This document shows positions 1 to 12,508 of a DNA stretch of 64,000 nt, piece after piece (within the stretch, counting starts at the first letter, position 1; each line of letters starts with the position of its first letter). The stretch covers positions 35,741,849-35,805,848 of the forward strand of contig OX388345.1 in the NCBI GenBank assembly GCA_947579665.1, read 5' to 3'. The DNA comes from Sympetrum striolatum. Its lineage: Eukaryota > Arthropoda > Insecta > Odonata > Libellulidae. The notes under the pieces were generated by a model that searched no databases, had not been told where the DNA came from, and was given only the letters and a program-made list of their open reading frames with translations. The position numbers and the translations under genes are program-made.

Positions 1-1800
1 ACGGAGCCTAGGTAGAGGTTGTCAATGATTCCTTAAAATATAGGAAAATATTACGAGACGAAAAATTATACAACATAAATTCTATTACAACAGAGTTTCC
101 AACCGCTGGGCTGTGTTGCAATTCGTGGTGTACTGCGTAATTCTATATTTTAATGTACATCCTGTATGGTTATGTATATCAATATAAATAAAATGTACAC
201 CCGCTAAATATAGATATAAACATATATACTCCCGATTTTCACTCTAAAGTTAACGTTTTTTTCGTTAAGTCGACTACACAAAAAAACTAAATGTATTGTT
301 TTAATTGTCGCGAAATTTCAGTTCGTACCTAATCGTGCCGCGGAGGTAAGTATCTAAGAACAATCGCATTGGAACACCTGAATGAAAAATTAGCGAAAAA
401 ATACTGAGAGATAAAGACGTATCTAGAATGTAAACACACTTTTTCCGAATCGGTCGGCGAATTCGTCGCCCGTAATCGCTTCGGATAGCAGACGTAGCCT
501 CGAGGAAGAGATGCGAAAAGATAGAAGCAGACGGAAATGGGAAAAGCCAAAAAAAGAAGAAGCTATGGTCAAATCCCGCGATATGCAAATCACGCCCGGT
601 TCCACTATCTTCTCCGAACCGCATTTCCTCCTCTAACGGGACGATCCCATACCCGAACAAAAAAGAAGCTTCGAAGCCGGGATTCGATCCTTTTTCTGTC
701 GTCTCACTCTCCGGCTGGACCATAAATGGATGCTGGGCGAGCAGGACTCATCCCGATCTCAATCTTTATACTCATCCCTCTTTCGCATCACATACTTGAG
801 ACCTCGTTTTCCCTCCCTGTCAAAACTTCTCTCATCAGTCCGCAGCCAACTCGATAGGAATGGACTCCATCTCGGGAGACAATTGCGGAGGGAACTTTGG
901 GATGGAGGTAGAAAGGGCCTCTAGCATAAGTAACTTGCTGGACGGAATTCAAATGAAAATGTCATTTTTGAGCAATTTGTACACAATAAATGCTCGTTAC
1001 GTCCTTTCTTAAACTCGTCCAGAAAGATTTCAAAAGGCTTTAGATCTATATACCTCTATAAAACATTGAGAGATTTTCATTCTTTAATCATTTTCGTATT
1101 TTACTACTTTTGAAGATGTAAATTAAAACATATAATTACAAAATAAAGGTCAAAGTTCCATACGATACAATGAGATATCTTTCAAATTCATTTTTATATA
1201 TTAATTCAGGATTCTACTTCTGTTCAACTATAAAACTTTCTTACTCTTCTAACCTAACTTCTAACTTTCTTATGCTTCTAACAGAAATAAAAAATTAACT
1301 AAGATTCGCGAAAAAATAAGATATGAGACTAAACATATATTTATAACTGCATACCAGTGACTGGAAAATGGGTTAGCTTAAGGAAAGCCACGCGTAGTAT
1401 AAGAGTAACTTGATGTTTTTGTGGAAACTTGGACGTCTTAGCCCCTATTTTTTTATAAATTTTAAAGGAAATTGAAACGGCTGACTACAAAGAGAATATT
1501 TGCCATTAATGTTAATTCCTGCACGAATCAGAAATGTTTAGGATGATAGAAATGCAGCAGATAGCAGAAATTAGTTGACTAAGAGAAAATTTTATTCAGA
1601 AATATCCCCAACATTTGTCTTTAGAACGCAGAATACCTCTTCAGCGCTTTCTATTTCTAAACTTCTGTCGGTTAATTTACTTATGCAGATGTTAAGGTTT
1701 AAACAATATAATAACTACTTTTAGAAAAATTTTCAAGAAACTAGAAAGATAAATGTAACTATTTCAGAGGAAAAAATCGCTTATAGATAGTATTATAGAA
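1..1800. other. Intergenic, no gene recognised
   Basis: AT-rich non-coding DNA. A somewhat GC-richer patch at about 560-920 is open in several frames on both strands, which reflects few stop codons rather than coding. The first 200 bases end in an AT-rich stretch that could be the tail of a retroelement, but no protein-coding part is visible. Confidence 0.4.
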
Positions 1801-1926
1801 GTGGTATTGTTAAAGAAACTCTAACAGCATAGGTCCTTTCGAACGTGGGCTTCCACCGGAAATCGAACCCGAGACCGCTTTCATTAGAGACGAACGCGCT
1901 GGCCACATGACTATCCGGGAGCCCCT
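1801..1926 (-). mobile_element. tRNA-derived SINE-like copy 1
   Basis: Read on the minus strand it starts with GGGGCTCCCGGATAGTCA and carries a Pol III B-box-like GGGTTCGATTTCC (plus-strand AATCGAACCCG at 1861-1871). It is followed by a tail shared with two other copies at 17645-17737 and 35041-35146 (plus-strand motif with AGGTC, TTTCG, CATGG and TCCCAC). The tRNA-like head with A- and B-box plus a conserved unrelated tail is the usual SINE plan. It is not a functional tRNA, because no acceptor stem pairs. A hairpin element lies about 110 bp away at 2034-2190. Confidence 0.6.
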
Positions 1927-2033
1927 TACTGATGGTATTTTTACGCAGGCCAATAAAATATTTAAAAAATCAGTTCAAGAACGTATATCTCTTTTGAGGT
2001 CCTGAAGTATTTCAGCGTTGTTAAATGCATCCA

Positions 2034-2190
2034 AAAAGTTCCCAAACTTATTTTTTCCCGCGAAAACGCCGAGCAGGAGAAATTTAAAATTCCGCTATCT
2101 GCTGCATGTGCTAGCTACCACCAGAATTTTAAATTTCTCCTGCCCGGCGTTTCCGAGGGAAAAAATAATATCGGGAACATTCTGAACGTA
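2034..2190. mobile_element. Hairpin (foldback) element, copy 1
   Basis: Long imperfect palindrome. The left arm begins AAAAAGTTCCCAAACTTA and runs through CCCGCG, AACGCCGAGCAGGAG and AAATTTAAAATT. The right arm reads back AATTTTAAATTTCTCCTG, CCGGCGTTTCC, then TCGGGAAC. The arms are about 60-70 bp around a loop of about 25 bp containing CTGCTGCATGTGCTAG. A second, less deleted copy is at 17846-18060. The AAAAAGTTCCC-type terminus recalls Tc1/mariner terminal repeats. That is an inference only; no transposase is present. Confidence 0.65.
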
Positions 2191-2300
2191 CTAGTACTAT
2201 GATCTCTTCTAAGTTACTATACAACATAAACAAGGAAAGATAAGTGATTTGCATTAAAACCCAACAATAAAGTACTGAAAAACTTGAATGTCCATTACGA

Positions 2301-2373
2301 GCCCGGATAGCTCAGTCGGTAGAGCATCAGACTTTTAATCTGAGGGTCCAGGGTTCAAGTCCCTGTTCGGGCG
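2301..2373 (+). tRNA. tRNA-Lys (anticodon TTT)
   Basis: Complete 73-base cloverleaf. The acceptor stem GCCCGGA pairs with TTCGGGC before the discriminator base G. The D arm contains the A box TAGCTCAGTCGGTAGAG. The anticodon stem TCAGA/TCTGA holds the loop CTTTTAA, so the anticodon is TTT at 2334-2336. The T arm has the B box GGTTCAAGTCC. The sequence matches the canonical metazoan nuclear tRNA-Lys(UUU), has no intron and no encoded CCA. A run of seven T at 2377-2383 is a good Pol III terminator. I regard it as functional; it decodes AAA/AAG lysine codons in cytosolic translation. Confidence 0.97.
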
Positions 2374-2376
2374 AAA

Positions 2377-2383
2377 TTTTTTT
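2377..2383 (+). terminator. Pol III terminator of tRNA-Lys
   Basis: Seven consecutive T starting three bases after the discriminator base of the tRNA, a typical position for RNA polymerase III release. Confidence 0.85.
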
Positions 2384-2455
2384 ACTGGGTGCGGTAGTGG
2401 TTAGCATGCTAGCTGATCGGATTTTAGGTTCGGAACGGAACCATTTTAGGTAATG
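2384..2455 (+). mobile_element. SINE head-like fragment
   Basis: Contains TGCGGTAGTGGTTAGCATGC, which fits a tRNA A box of the Asp/Glu/Gly type, then GGTTCGGAACGG, a weak B-box. There is no cloverleaf. It lies directly after the tRNA-Lys gene, so it may be a SINE fragment that inserted beside it. Its tail is not clear. Confidence 0.35.
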
Positions 2456-3462
2456 GTTGCGTGTTTGCAACAATGTACGAAGGATACTAGAGGTTCCATG
2501 TAGAGCGAAAACAATTTCCCAGATATCATCCAGCATCTATGATTTGCATTTCAAAGGAATCCGGACAAAGGATTACCGTTTCATTACAGTCTCAGCGCTG
2601 TTCTCGTTACGCAGAAATATTTCGTACGGCCGTCATTTCGTCGCGTTACCGACAATGTTTACCATCAGTGCTTTCACCAAAGCTTCGCGTACAAAAAAAA
2701 TATCTTCCGCTGCGCAAACACGGAATACCGCGCCACTCATGACAATCTGATCTCGTCCGGTTCTTGTGACGGAAAAGGTCTGAAGAGATGGAAGACTGCC
2801 GATCCTAAAAGAGTCTCGGATAAGTGAAGTCGTCCCGCGGAGAGGATCGCGCTCGGAATGTATATGACTTCTCAAGACTTCGACGGCTGCAATTCCGATA
2901 CCCATTGTGGTAACCGACGCCGATTCGAATCCCACGGACCCGTTCCATCTTCGCCGTAATCCCGTTTGAACCAGGGCGAGCCTTTGGGACGGAATAAATC
3001 TACCGGATTCGGGTTAAGGAGATTAAGCCGGGGAACGTGTTTTCATTTGTGTGTTGAAGATTAATGGAATTAATGAGCTGAAGTAAATAATTGATCAGTA
3101 ATGATAATTTTATAAATCAATTGATGAATAATTATTGAATGAGTGATGTAAAAATGATTAGTATTTTTATATGTAGATTGTATTATTGTACAGCTAACAG
3201 CAAAAAAAAGTTACCACCCCTGACCCACCAAGATATTCTAAGTCCAAATTTCGGGCCGGCGAGCCTTTCTCTCGAAAAGGGAGGGAGAGAAAAGAAAGAT
3301 GGAGAACATGGTACGTTACGCTAGCTCGGCTCTCGCGTTTGGATGGAGAATTTTCGTTATTTATATAATGATCATATACTAATATCCATTATCTGCCGCA
3401 ACATTTGATGTGTTAACGCGTACTATTTAATTTGACGACGATCAACTGGAAGATAACTAAAG
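2456..3462. other. Intergenic with GC-richer island
   Basis: The part at about 2580-3020 is richer in CpG than its surroundings and carries a B-box-like GATTCGAATCCC near 2920, but no complete tRNA-like structure. A stretch near 3189-3220 (CAGCTAACAGC followed by a run of A and GTTACCACC) recurs in inverse orientation at 8741-8770, so part of it is repetitive. Confidence 0.3.
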
Positions 3463-3632
3463 AAATGAATCGAATTGAATGCAGCATTCAAAGTCACTCT
3501 CACTTTAATTTTCGATAACAGATTATTAAATCATTTCCAAAACGATACAAATGAATTTAACTGAATACAACATTCGGTATCAAATTAACTCACATTTCGT
3601 TTTTCGAAAATCGATCGTTTAAATCACTTCCA
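3463..3632. repeat. Diverged tandem duplication, about 87 bp unit
   Basis: Two adjacent units begin ATGAATCGAATTGAATGC (about 3465) and ATGAATTTAACTGAATAC (about 3551). They share CATTC, CTCACTTT/CTCACATTTCG, TTTTCGA and end with AAATCATTTCCAA or AAATCACTTCCAA. The similarity is obvious but imperfect, which indicates an old duplication. Confidence 0.5.
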
Positions 3633-6600
3633 ACGATTGATTATGCTCATCAATGTGAACGAAACCAGCAACTATTCTCTTCTTCTTAATTTCAAATAGG
3701 CCAAAAAGCAGGATCTCGGTTTCAACAATGGCATTTGTCGTCAGGGGGACCGGCTGTTTATACTCACAAAACATTTCGTATATTCCGTAAAAAATCTCGA
3801 AAATTCAATTCGGAAACAACAATAAACGACCAAAATAAGGTTTTCTATTCATTTACTCTGCTATTGGTTCTTGTCTCAATCTCGTATGACTATTATTTTT
3901 AATTTAATTTTGCAAAATAAATGAAGCATGCAGCGACAAAAATGAACTTTACGTGCATTTCTTACGGAAATGCTTTGACTCGTCTGGGATCGAAGCAAGG
4001 ACGAAGTGTCGCCATTTTTTACAATATAAACACTTTCGTATATATATATTTGAATTCAATGTTCTATAAAAATTTCAAGTCAATCGACCAAGTGATTTTT
4101 GAGTTTTGCGGGTACAAACATATGCAGGCTGAATTTTTATACATAAGATATGTGCATAATTCGGTGGATTATTATAATTTAATTTGATTGCTTTTACAAC
4201 CCTTTCATTCAACTTTCCCAATTGAAAAGCGTTCTATCATGAAGAGGAATAAACACAAGGAAATAAAAGTTCCACATCTTCCACACAAAAAGTCGTGTAA
4301 CTTTGACAAAGTTATTTATTTCCTTGTGCTTAGTTACCTATGGAGTTCCCCAAAGTAAAAGCTCATTTGATTGATTTAAATAAGGAATAATCTTTTCTAG
4401 ATTGCCATTTCCCCTTACTCTCGTGACTCCTATAGATTATATAATCCAAGAATTTGTCAAATTAAATTATCCTTATAACAACACTGTAGCTAATTCTCAC
4501 AATTAGCTTTGACGTTTACTAGCACCATCTTCAACATTTACATAAATACGCGATCCTCCATACGGCGTGTGCCTTGAAAAAGAAGAAAGAATGAGAGGGA
4601 ACAAAAGTGTGTGTGCAGGTGAAAGGGTAGAATTCTTGGAAAACTGTTAAACAGGACAAAACGAAATAGGTGGGGGAAAAGGACAAGATAAACCTTTTGT
4701 TACCGAAGGGGAATGGAAAGGAAAAACTTTCTGGTTGGGAGAAGAGGACTGGTTGCAATTTGCTCTATTCATTTTGATTTTATCTAAAATAATGTGTCCG
4801 CTAGCCTTCTCTGATATATGTATAATTTTTAGCTCGCAAATAGAAGAATGACTCGAAGAAATAAATCTCTCATAAAGTGGGACTGCAGAGCATCAGATTA
4901 GAAATTTTGTATGTTCTTCAGCCTATAACTTACGAAATCTCACTGTTTATCTGATGTGGATTGAATGAAAATAATCATAAATCGCTTGATGAAACTACCG
5001 TTCTAAAAATTGGATCCATGGATTCCTTATCGTTTCAGAGTAATGGCTTACAGTAAATACTGTAGTAAAAGGCCAGCGGTAGACGTCCTGGTAAAATTCT
5101 CGAAATTTTGTTTCTCAAAAGTTACTTCTCTCACTTTTTTAGCTATTTACTGATCCACCAATCGACTCCGAAGAGTATTACAATTTGTTTATTTCGAAGT
5201 TCTCAGTATTTTAAGAAGACCATCTTTTATTTTATTAGTTACGAAAAATGTTATTGTGACTTCTGCATGACAATGTTAATCGACGCCTAACCAAATTAAA
5301 GACTTAGCTAGAGTATGAATTATTAGTACTCGACGCAGGATGGGCAAGTTATCGCGTGTGTGTTACAGTAATGACTATTATAATTGCGTTTAAATGCGTA
5401 TTTAAATGACATCTTTATTTTGTATTTTATAAACCAAATGAGATCGAATAGCAAATTTTATCAGTGAATCAAGATGAGTTTAACGTTTTGGCTATCATCA
5501 ACACTGAGAGAAAAAATGTATTCACTTTCTCTTGGTGGTTTTTTTATATTAATTTTTAAGGTTCTTAAAATCTACGAAACTAATAACTGGATCTAACATT
5601 TAATGGGTAAAGGGATTGAAAACACTATACATTCAATGATAGTAATGAAAAAGAACCAAAGGAACGCATGTTTACGCAAATAGCTATTTCTTAAATTTTC
5701 CCGTTTTGTTGTTGATTGATTTCTAAGGGTATCTTGAAGGTTTATGAAAATCATTTGTTAGAAGAAAAAGCCTGAAAAGATGAATGTAAATATTGAGAAC
5801 GTAATTTTGGAATTAGAATGCTCCGAAGCTTAATTTCTTCGGGAGTGATCTTTCTACGGTTAATACGTATATGCTTAATTCTACTCCTGAAAGCATAGAC
5901 GGTCCGAGACATGGGCAGTCTGGGAGACCGCTGACAGCATTTGTGGGCTCTTCTCAGATCCCTTGAAGATTCTCAATGATAAAATTATACTCGTTACTAT
6001 AGCTTAGGGTAATTTTGACGATTACACCCGGTCACAATATTTAAGTAAACTTTTTTTATCCATTAAGGGGAACTAGTTCTAAACGTCTGCCTGCCCAGAA
6101 TGTCAATAATCTTCAGATTACCCCCTCCCAAGGATTGGAATCAATTTCCTTCGCAATGGATGCAGCTTTCTTTGGTCCTATTTCTCTGAGTAATTTCCTT
6201 TAATTCCAATTGATTGAAGAAGCCGTTACTTGGTGAAACTGCGTTATGTAAGAAATTGTGAATCTTTTTCCTTAGTTATTTCCACCATTCCTTATAGTCG
6301 TTGAGCTATGGCTATATTTTTACGGAAATTACATTTAGGAAAACTGCTAAATCAGGCGTAATCCATCTGAGTTGCCCTTACACCCGTAAATGCTGTTTAA
6401 TAATTAAAATTTAGCCTTCGTATTTTCCCTTTCCTTTTTTTAATGAGAGGCCAGTTTAGTCCATCAGCGATTACTGAATAAAGCTCTAGAAATACTGACA
6501 TCTCGTACTTATTATCTATGATTACTCTTAAATAAGATGGGTAAAGCTTCCTTTCTTGGGAAATATGTCAGGAGAATCTATTGCTACTGAATCTTAATGC

Positions 6601-8680
6601 TGCTTTCCAAGCCTCACCTATTCTTCCTTAAAACTTCTTGGTTTAAAGATAAGGAAGACATTTACGATATCTTGAAGGTGCAGAAATTTAAATGTGTGAA
6701 TTGCTCGACATTTGTGTGGGATCAACTGGCGGAAGCTCTAATTGTATGCATGAATGTATGCACATTGTAGGCATATTCTTATAAACCAAAATTATTATAT
6801 CCTACCCTATGCCAATAATTTTTGAAGTAAAATAAATTTACATTGATAATTAATAATTTCGACTGTGATAGGTCTATTGTTAATGGTTTATGAATTTTGG
6901 ATGCAAATGAACGTTTTAGAAGTAAGTTCACATAAAATCTAATTCAGTATGTTAGGAAAATGAAACTTTTTCGAATCTTTGATCTAATTTACATTCCCTC
7001 TGGCTGAACCATTGAAAACATATTTTTCCGGTCACCCTCTAACCTGCATTATTTTGTCTTAAAATGGATTGAATCGTTTTCTCAATCTTATAAATAGCCA
7101 ACATCCCAGGATCTCTGCACATCACTTCTGAGCCTGTTTACCACATTATCTTCATATTTTTTAGATGTATGCCTTAGAGTTGTAGAGAATAAACATTCTT
7201 TTCTTAGTAAGCATAAAATATTCCGTATTCCCATTGTTTATTTTCCTATCATCGTCTCCATGAAGTAACCCATTCATATTCCTTCTTCGACGAACTTTTC
7301 TTTATATCACCATCCATGACGAAGAATGACATTTTTCAGGCAATTCTCTCTCTCATACAAAACCCTTAAACGATGCCTCGAAAATTAGAGGCATTGAAGA
7401 CGGAAGTAACCTGTGACCGCTCCATTGAAGACCCTTTCTCTTTCCTCTCTCACCCCCACAGGGAAGCTCCCTTTGTTTTCTTGAGAAGGAAGGTATGCAT
7501 GCTACCGATTAACCGTTATGTAGACAAAAACATTAAAAGCAGACGTAGCACCAAAAGGTGGGCTTGCCACAGAGATCCTTAGCAATAGATTTAAATGTAT
7601 TTTTCATGCATGAGCGTTTACGTGCGAATATTTAGAGTGGAGTTGTTACAGCCTAAAGTTGTTGGCTCATACCTATTTTCTATGTTGAAACTCTTAATCG
7701 TTTTAGCATTTTAAAATTTTTGACGGAGGTTTAAATAAAGGAATTCAATATTTACAAGTATATTATGCAATTCTTTTTGCGCTTTGCTCGACTAGTCCTT
7801 CTGATTTCATTACCCAAAATAAATTCTCGCGCGTAAAATATAAAGCTGTTTGTTAAGAGACTACAGGTTAGATAGCAGTGAGTCCAAAATGATCGGAGCC
7901 CTCCGCTGGGTATCTTTTAAGACTATAACTATGTAAAGACAATAATTATTAGAGATATTCCTTAGCTGTGATTTACATGACGAAATACGCGACGACATGA
8001 TACCTATTCTCAACGATCGTTATTTTCACAGCCAGATGGTGAAAATATTACCGTGATTTAATAGCGAGGACAGATGGTTTATATTGTTATCATCTTACAT
8101 ATATTATAAGGTGTGTAAATATGTAAATTATTTAGATAGTTGAGTGTTTCACATTCTCTGCAATAAGCCTTATGGAGGCTCGCGGATAGTCAATTTAAAT
8201 GTACTTCTTACTTAACTATTTTTCACAAAGCTGCAACACCATTATTATATTTATAATATACGTTTTTTTCTTATTTTTCCTACTTTCGTTGACCTGATTT
8301 ACAGTAGTTCATATTCTATTAATTATCGTATCATAATTAAGCATAATCTTTGCGAAAACGATCATCCTGCGGGCATGTGGAGCATTAACTGAAATAACCA
8401 ATTTCATTATAAATCTGCATTTATGGAAAATGTTATGTATTATATATGTTAGGACGAACTAAGAGCCGCCAAAGTAATTCTTGTCCAATATTTTAAGAAG
8501 AAGAGCGAATTACGCTTGAGATTCGAGCCGATTTAACGAAATACGAATTTAATTATTTCATAATACAGTACTACTTCTACCGCAGCAAAATTAATGACTA
8601 TTAGCGAGTATTTATAAAATATATATCATCAAAAAAGCCTTCAAAACGTGCCAGGCATAAAGAGGAAGACGAAAAGCGCG
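3633..8680. other. Long AT-rich intergenic stretch
   Basis: No gene recognised. One small inverted repeat at 4249-4332 (arms AACACAAGGAAATAAA and TTATTTATTTCCTTGTGCTT) could form a hairpin of about 20 bp arms. Open frames here are short, AT-driven and unlike proteins. Confidence 0.4.
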
Positions 8681-8689
8681 CTCAAAACA

Positions 8690-8935
8690 GAGAATCTGAA
8701 AGACTCGCCCTTCTCGAGTTATGCTGGTTGTATCTCAGGTGGTAACTTTTTTATGCTGTTAGCTGTACATCGTTCTGCTTTTTGATGATTTTATTTTACT
8801 ACTTGTTTTATTCTGTTGTTATGTATATCAATCGCTTGTACTTATGTCCGTCATTGTATGAGAGCAAACTCTTCCACCTTGCGGATACCTCGGCAAATTT
8901 AATATAATAATAACAATAAATAGCTTCTCCGTATG
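8690..8935 (+). mobile_element. Possible 3' end of a non-LTR retroelement
   Basis: The segment ends with CTCGGCAAATTTAATATAAT followed by TAATAACAATAAAT, a simple A/T-rich tail preceded by a CTCGGC-type 3' region. This resembles 3' tails of insect LINEs of the Jockey/I/R1 groups. No reverse transcriptase frame is present. The inner part near 8741-8770 matches 3189-3220 on the other strand. Family assignment is inference. Confidence 0.3.
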
Positions 8936-10839
8936 ATTATTTACATAATCTTAGCGTTACGATTAATTGGGACAAGAAAACGAACCGAACGTGTTTATGT
9001 AATGTTTGAATATAATCCGATTAAATGGCGATTTCATGCTTCAATATCCGACTTAATTGGATCCATTGTTCGAGGTTTGAATGAAAAGTAATGCCTCCAC
9101 CTTCGTAAGCTGGGATTCGATGGGAATATTTCAATAAATTAAACGCAGAAATAATCCTTAGGATGTGCTCTTCAATTTCCAATATTCACTTTTTGTGAAT
9201 ATAGGAAATATATATAATCACCAGATACCAGTATACACTTCTGCCAATGATGAGCATGTTTTTTGAAGTCGTCACAGAAGGAGTAGACACTATGTTTCCT
9301 CAGTTCTCTCAACTTCATTATATGCATAGTGACGTCTCCACAGATATTCTTTTTGTATCTGATCTTATCAATAATGTGTAATAATGATGTGCAATAATGA
9401 AAATGAAAACAAAACTTGAAACTTCCACTAATTTAATAGTGAAATTTCTATCATGTCTTCATTCCATAAAAAGAAAACTTCAACTTTTGATTACACAAAA
9501 GTGAATACAGGCTAGAAGTGTATATATCTCCTATCTGGAGATTTTTTCAAGAAGTAAATTTCGGTAGTTAGAGGTTAGAATTCAGAATCAAAAGAAGTTC
9601 AAGAAGCAGAAAAAAACGAAACATTCTACAACCAAGCGAATAAACAAGGTGACTTGTGTGCTAAGAGGTCGTTAGAGAACCATCATGAAAGGCCATGCAT
9701 ACATGTGAGAGAAAAATAACAAAGCAATCAAGAAGAGAAATTCCTTAAACGTACACAACTAATTTGTACCTTCTCGGGTTTCCAAGCATAATGAATTTCG
9801 CGATTACTCATTGAAAGTTCAACGCCGACATAATTTTCGAAAATAAATTTTTAAGTCGTAAAACTGGAATTGATTCTACAACATATATAATGAGGCAGCG
9901 TTCACTTAAGGATTTTGATTCTGGACATAAATCATTGGATCGGCGGAGATGATTTCTAAAAGAGCTTAAAGATGCTGTTTAACTTCATTATTACCTTAGC
10001 TCGATTGCTGACAAATGAATGCGCGATTTATTCGATGATAAATTACTCGATAGGCTCCAAATGCCAAACCGGTCTTTAAATTAAGGGGAAACCTTGATTG
10101 TGAATCATTGGGAATGTTTCAAAACCAGCAAAGTCGTTTTCTTTCATTTCGCAGGTGGTGTATACAGTCAGTGGTCGACTTACGACCACTTTCGGTTCTG
10201 TCAGACCGGTCGTAAGTCGATTTGGATTTAAGTCGGATATTCATTGCTCTTCGGTAGATTTCGACATAAATACTTTCATTGCACACCATCTTGTTCCAAA
10301 ATCTGCTCATTTTTTAATTTTTTTAATTTCTTTAATTTAACATCAAGAAAAAAATAAAAGCCATTTATAATCTTCGTGTTTTTCGTTTTTACAGTTTTCC
10401 TTAAATTATTTTGATACCCTTTAATCATCTCTAAGCGTATCGTTTAAATCACTATTGACGCATTTTCTTAGTTAACTATTTAGTCTCTTTTATTGTCTTT
10501 ATTTAGACATGAACTGCCCAGCTGAAAAGCACCATTCACGCCCCTTCCAGACGCTAAGTCAAACATTCGTAAGTCGACGACTGGCTGGTATTGTAGTGCA
10601 GTATATGTACAGCGTAATAAAGAGCATTTTTCGGTACCAGTGAACGGAGTATCGACAACATGAACCACCTCCAAATACCTACATCTTTGATATCCCTTCC
10701 CCCATTCTCATGCAGTGTTGACAAATGCTCTCAATTTAAGGCCTACGCATGGCAAATTTTGAAGAAAAACGAGAGAACGATTATCGATAGCTAGCAACCA
10801 CGAGGAAGTGAAATTTATAGTGTTGAGTACACGGGATAA
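8936..10839. other. Intergenic; repeat remnants
   Basis: Two matching inverted segments at about 9221-9250 (CCAGATACCAGTATACACTT) and 9515-9545 (reverse complement of a CCAGATAGGAG...ACACTTC form) may be ends of a 330 bp MITE. A second motif with GTCGACTTACGAC and GGTCGTAAGTCGA occurs at 10165-10220, with a related CGTAAGTCGACGA at 10568. No gene is recognised. Confidence 0.35.
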
Positions 10840-10930
10840 GGGGTCGTACACAAATTACGTAACGCAAAATTTTCAAATTTTCGATCCCCCCTCCCCCCAA
10901 ATTGTGTTACGTAATTTGTGTACGGATCCT
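10840..10930. mobile_element. Short palindromic (MITE-like) element
   Basis: The left arm GTACACAAATTACGTAACGC (10846-10865) is mirrored by GTTACGTAATTTGTGTAC (10906-10923) around a spacer rich in pyrimidines (CCCCCCTCCCCCC). This is an almost perfect hairpin about 90 bp long with no coding capacity, typical of a foldback or MITE copy. Confidence 0.6.
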
Positions 10931-12435
10931 AAGGAGTTCGTAGTGAGTGGTAGGATATGTGCAAAAATTTCCGCTCAGGATATCGACTATGCGGCACTAT
11001 AATAACGAAAACCAGCCCCTAATCATTCAATGGAAATGATGAATTCAAGCCAATTTCCCGGACAACGATTTGAAACGTATAATCACAATTGCAATGTACC
11101 GTTTAAGCATCTTCCGGATAGAGTTAAGCCCACTTTCGCAGGGTGAGAACGTTTTTGAATAAACCGCTTATCCTGGAAATATCGTCCGTAAGTTTAAGGT
11201 CGCCATCGGATAAGATCGTCCGTCCCTTTCGGATGAAATGAATAGCAGTTTGAAGCCCCGTTCAGGAGTCTCACCTTTTGCCATTACGTCGGGAGGGGTT
11301 TCGAGATACTCGTCGGCTGACATATAGGTAACGGTTTGCACGCCGAGTGGAAATCGACTGAGCGAGAAATCTTCAGGTTTATCGCCCTCCATCGGAATAG
11401 ACCGCCCGCCGCATTCTCCGCAACGGTTTGCGAACCATTGGCCGAGTCGCAGTTGGATACCTAACGGTTGTCCGGCGAAATTAAGCGCGAATTTTTCGAG
11501 AAATATCGTTTTTTGCGAGCGTGATGAAGCCAAAATCTGAAAGATACCTTCGCATTTACGAAGAAGAGAAGCCGAGGAATTGGCAGGTAAACAGGTTGAA
11601 CCAGTAGCGCATCTATAGATCATCCTCGGTAGGGGGTCAAGAAGGTTGAATTTACGAGATATATATACCCAAAAGATTCAGCTAGAAAGACTTATTTGAA
11701 AATAAATTTAGTTGAATTGAGAAGATTTCAGAAGCTTTTTAATACTTTTTAATATTAACTCCGTATCGTTTCTCTCCTAGATACATTGCCAGGGAAATAA
11801 AAAACCAGTCTGTCTGATATAAGCACAAATAATACCCGATCCTAAGAAATTCAGATAGAGGAAACAAATGCTCTTCAGATGAATGACAAAAATGGAAAAG
11901 TGCTTATGAAGGAGCATATACTATACGGTAATTTCAACGACAGAATAAAGCTGTTTAAATACATCAAGTACATCAGCAATTAGTAATAATCTCCCGGTAA
12001 ACAAGTGCAAACGGCTGCTTTAAAACGTGATTAAGGATTCATTCATTCATTTTAAAGATTCTTCTTCCATCATAAATATCATTTCGATTTAACCGTCACG
12101 CAATTTTAGTTAATCTTCCCTTAAAAGTTGAGAGTTAACATCATCATCCTTATGCGTTAATCTCTAATATAACTTTGACATATACACTTTAAGAATCTTT
12201 CTGCTCCCTGCTGGTGATCTAAATATGGGAACAGCATTATAAAAATTTATTGAAGGATCACGCGATAATGGTGGCTAATAACTTGAGCATTTGCCAAGAA
12301 AATTCATCCAGTCGACAAAAGGAATAAATAGATCTTATTTCGCTGTGAAAGCGTACAAACTTTTCATTTTGGTTAGGTGAAAGTTACATTTCATTTGCAT
12401 GTTAAATGTGCGATAATTTTACACGCCAATGTGAA
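10931..12435. other. Intergenic with GC-richer island 11160-11640
   Basis: The island carries a 151-codon minus-strand frame that matches no family I know. Its composition (higher CpG, few stops in several frames) explains the open frame. I see no splice-site or motif support. Confidence 0.3.
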
Positions 12436-12508
12436 GCCGAAATAGCTCAGTTGGGAGAGCGTTAGACTGAAGATCTAAAGGTCCCTGGTTCAATCCCGGG
12501 TTTCGGCA
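12436..12508 (+). tRNA. tRNA-Phe (anticodon GAA)
   Basis: Complete 73-base cloverleaf. The acceptor stem GCCGAAA pairs with TTTCGGC before discriminator A. The A box is TAGCTCAGTTGGGAGAGC. The anticodon stem TTAGA/TCTAA encloses CTGAAGA with anticodon GAA at 12469-12471. The T arm CCTGG/CCGGG flanks the B box GGTTCAATCCC. It matches the canonical animal nuclear tRNA-Phe, with no intron. Six T at 12514-12519 form the Pol III terminator. Functional as far as can be seen; it reads UUU/UUC in cytosolic translation. Confidence 0.97.

Noticed and set aside
301..723. 140-codon minus-strand ORF
   Set aside because: Overlapping frames on both strands, low-complexity Phe/Ser stretches, no domain.
11168..11623. 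151-codon minus-strand ORF
   Set aside because: GC-richer patch with few stops; sequence resembles no family, and no splice or regulatory context was seen.
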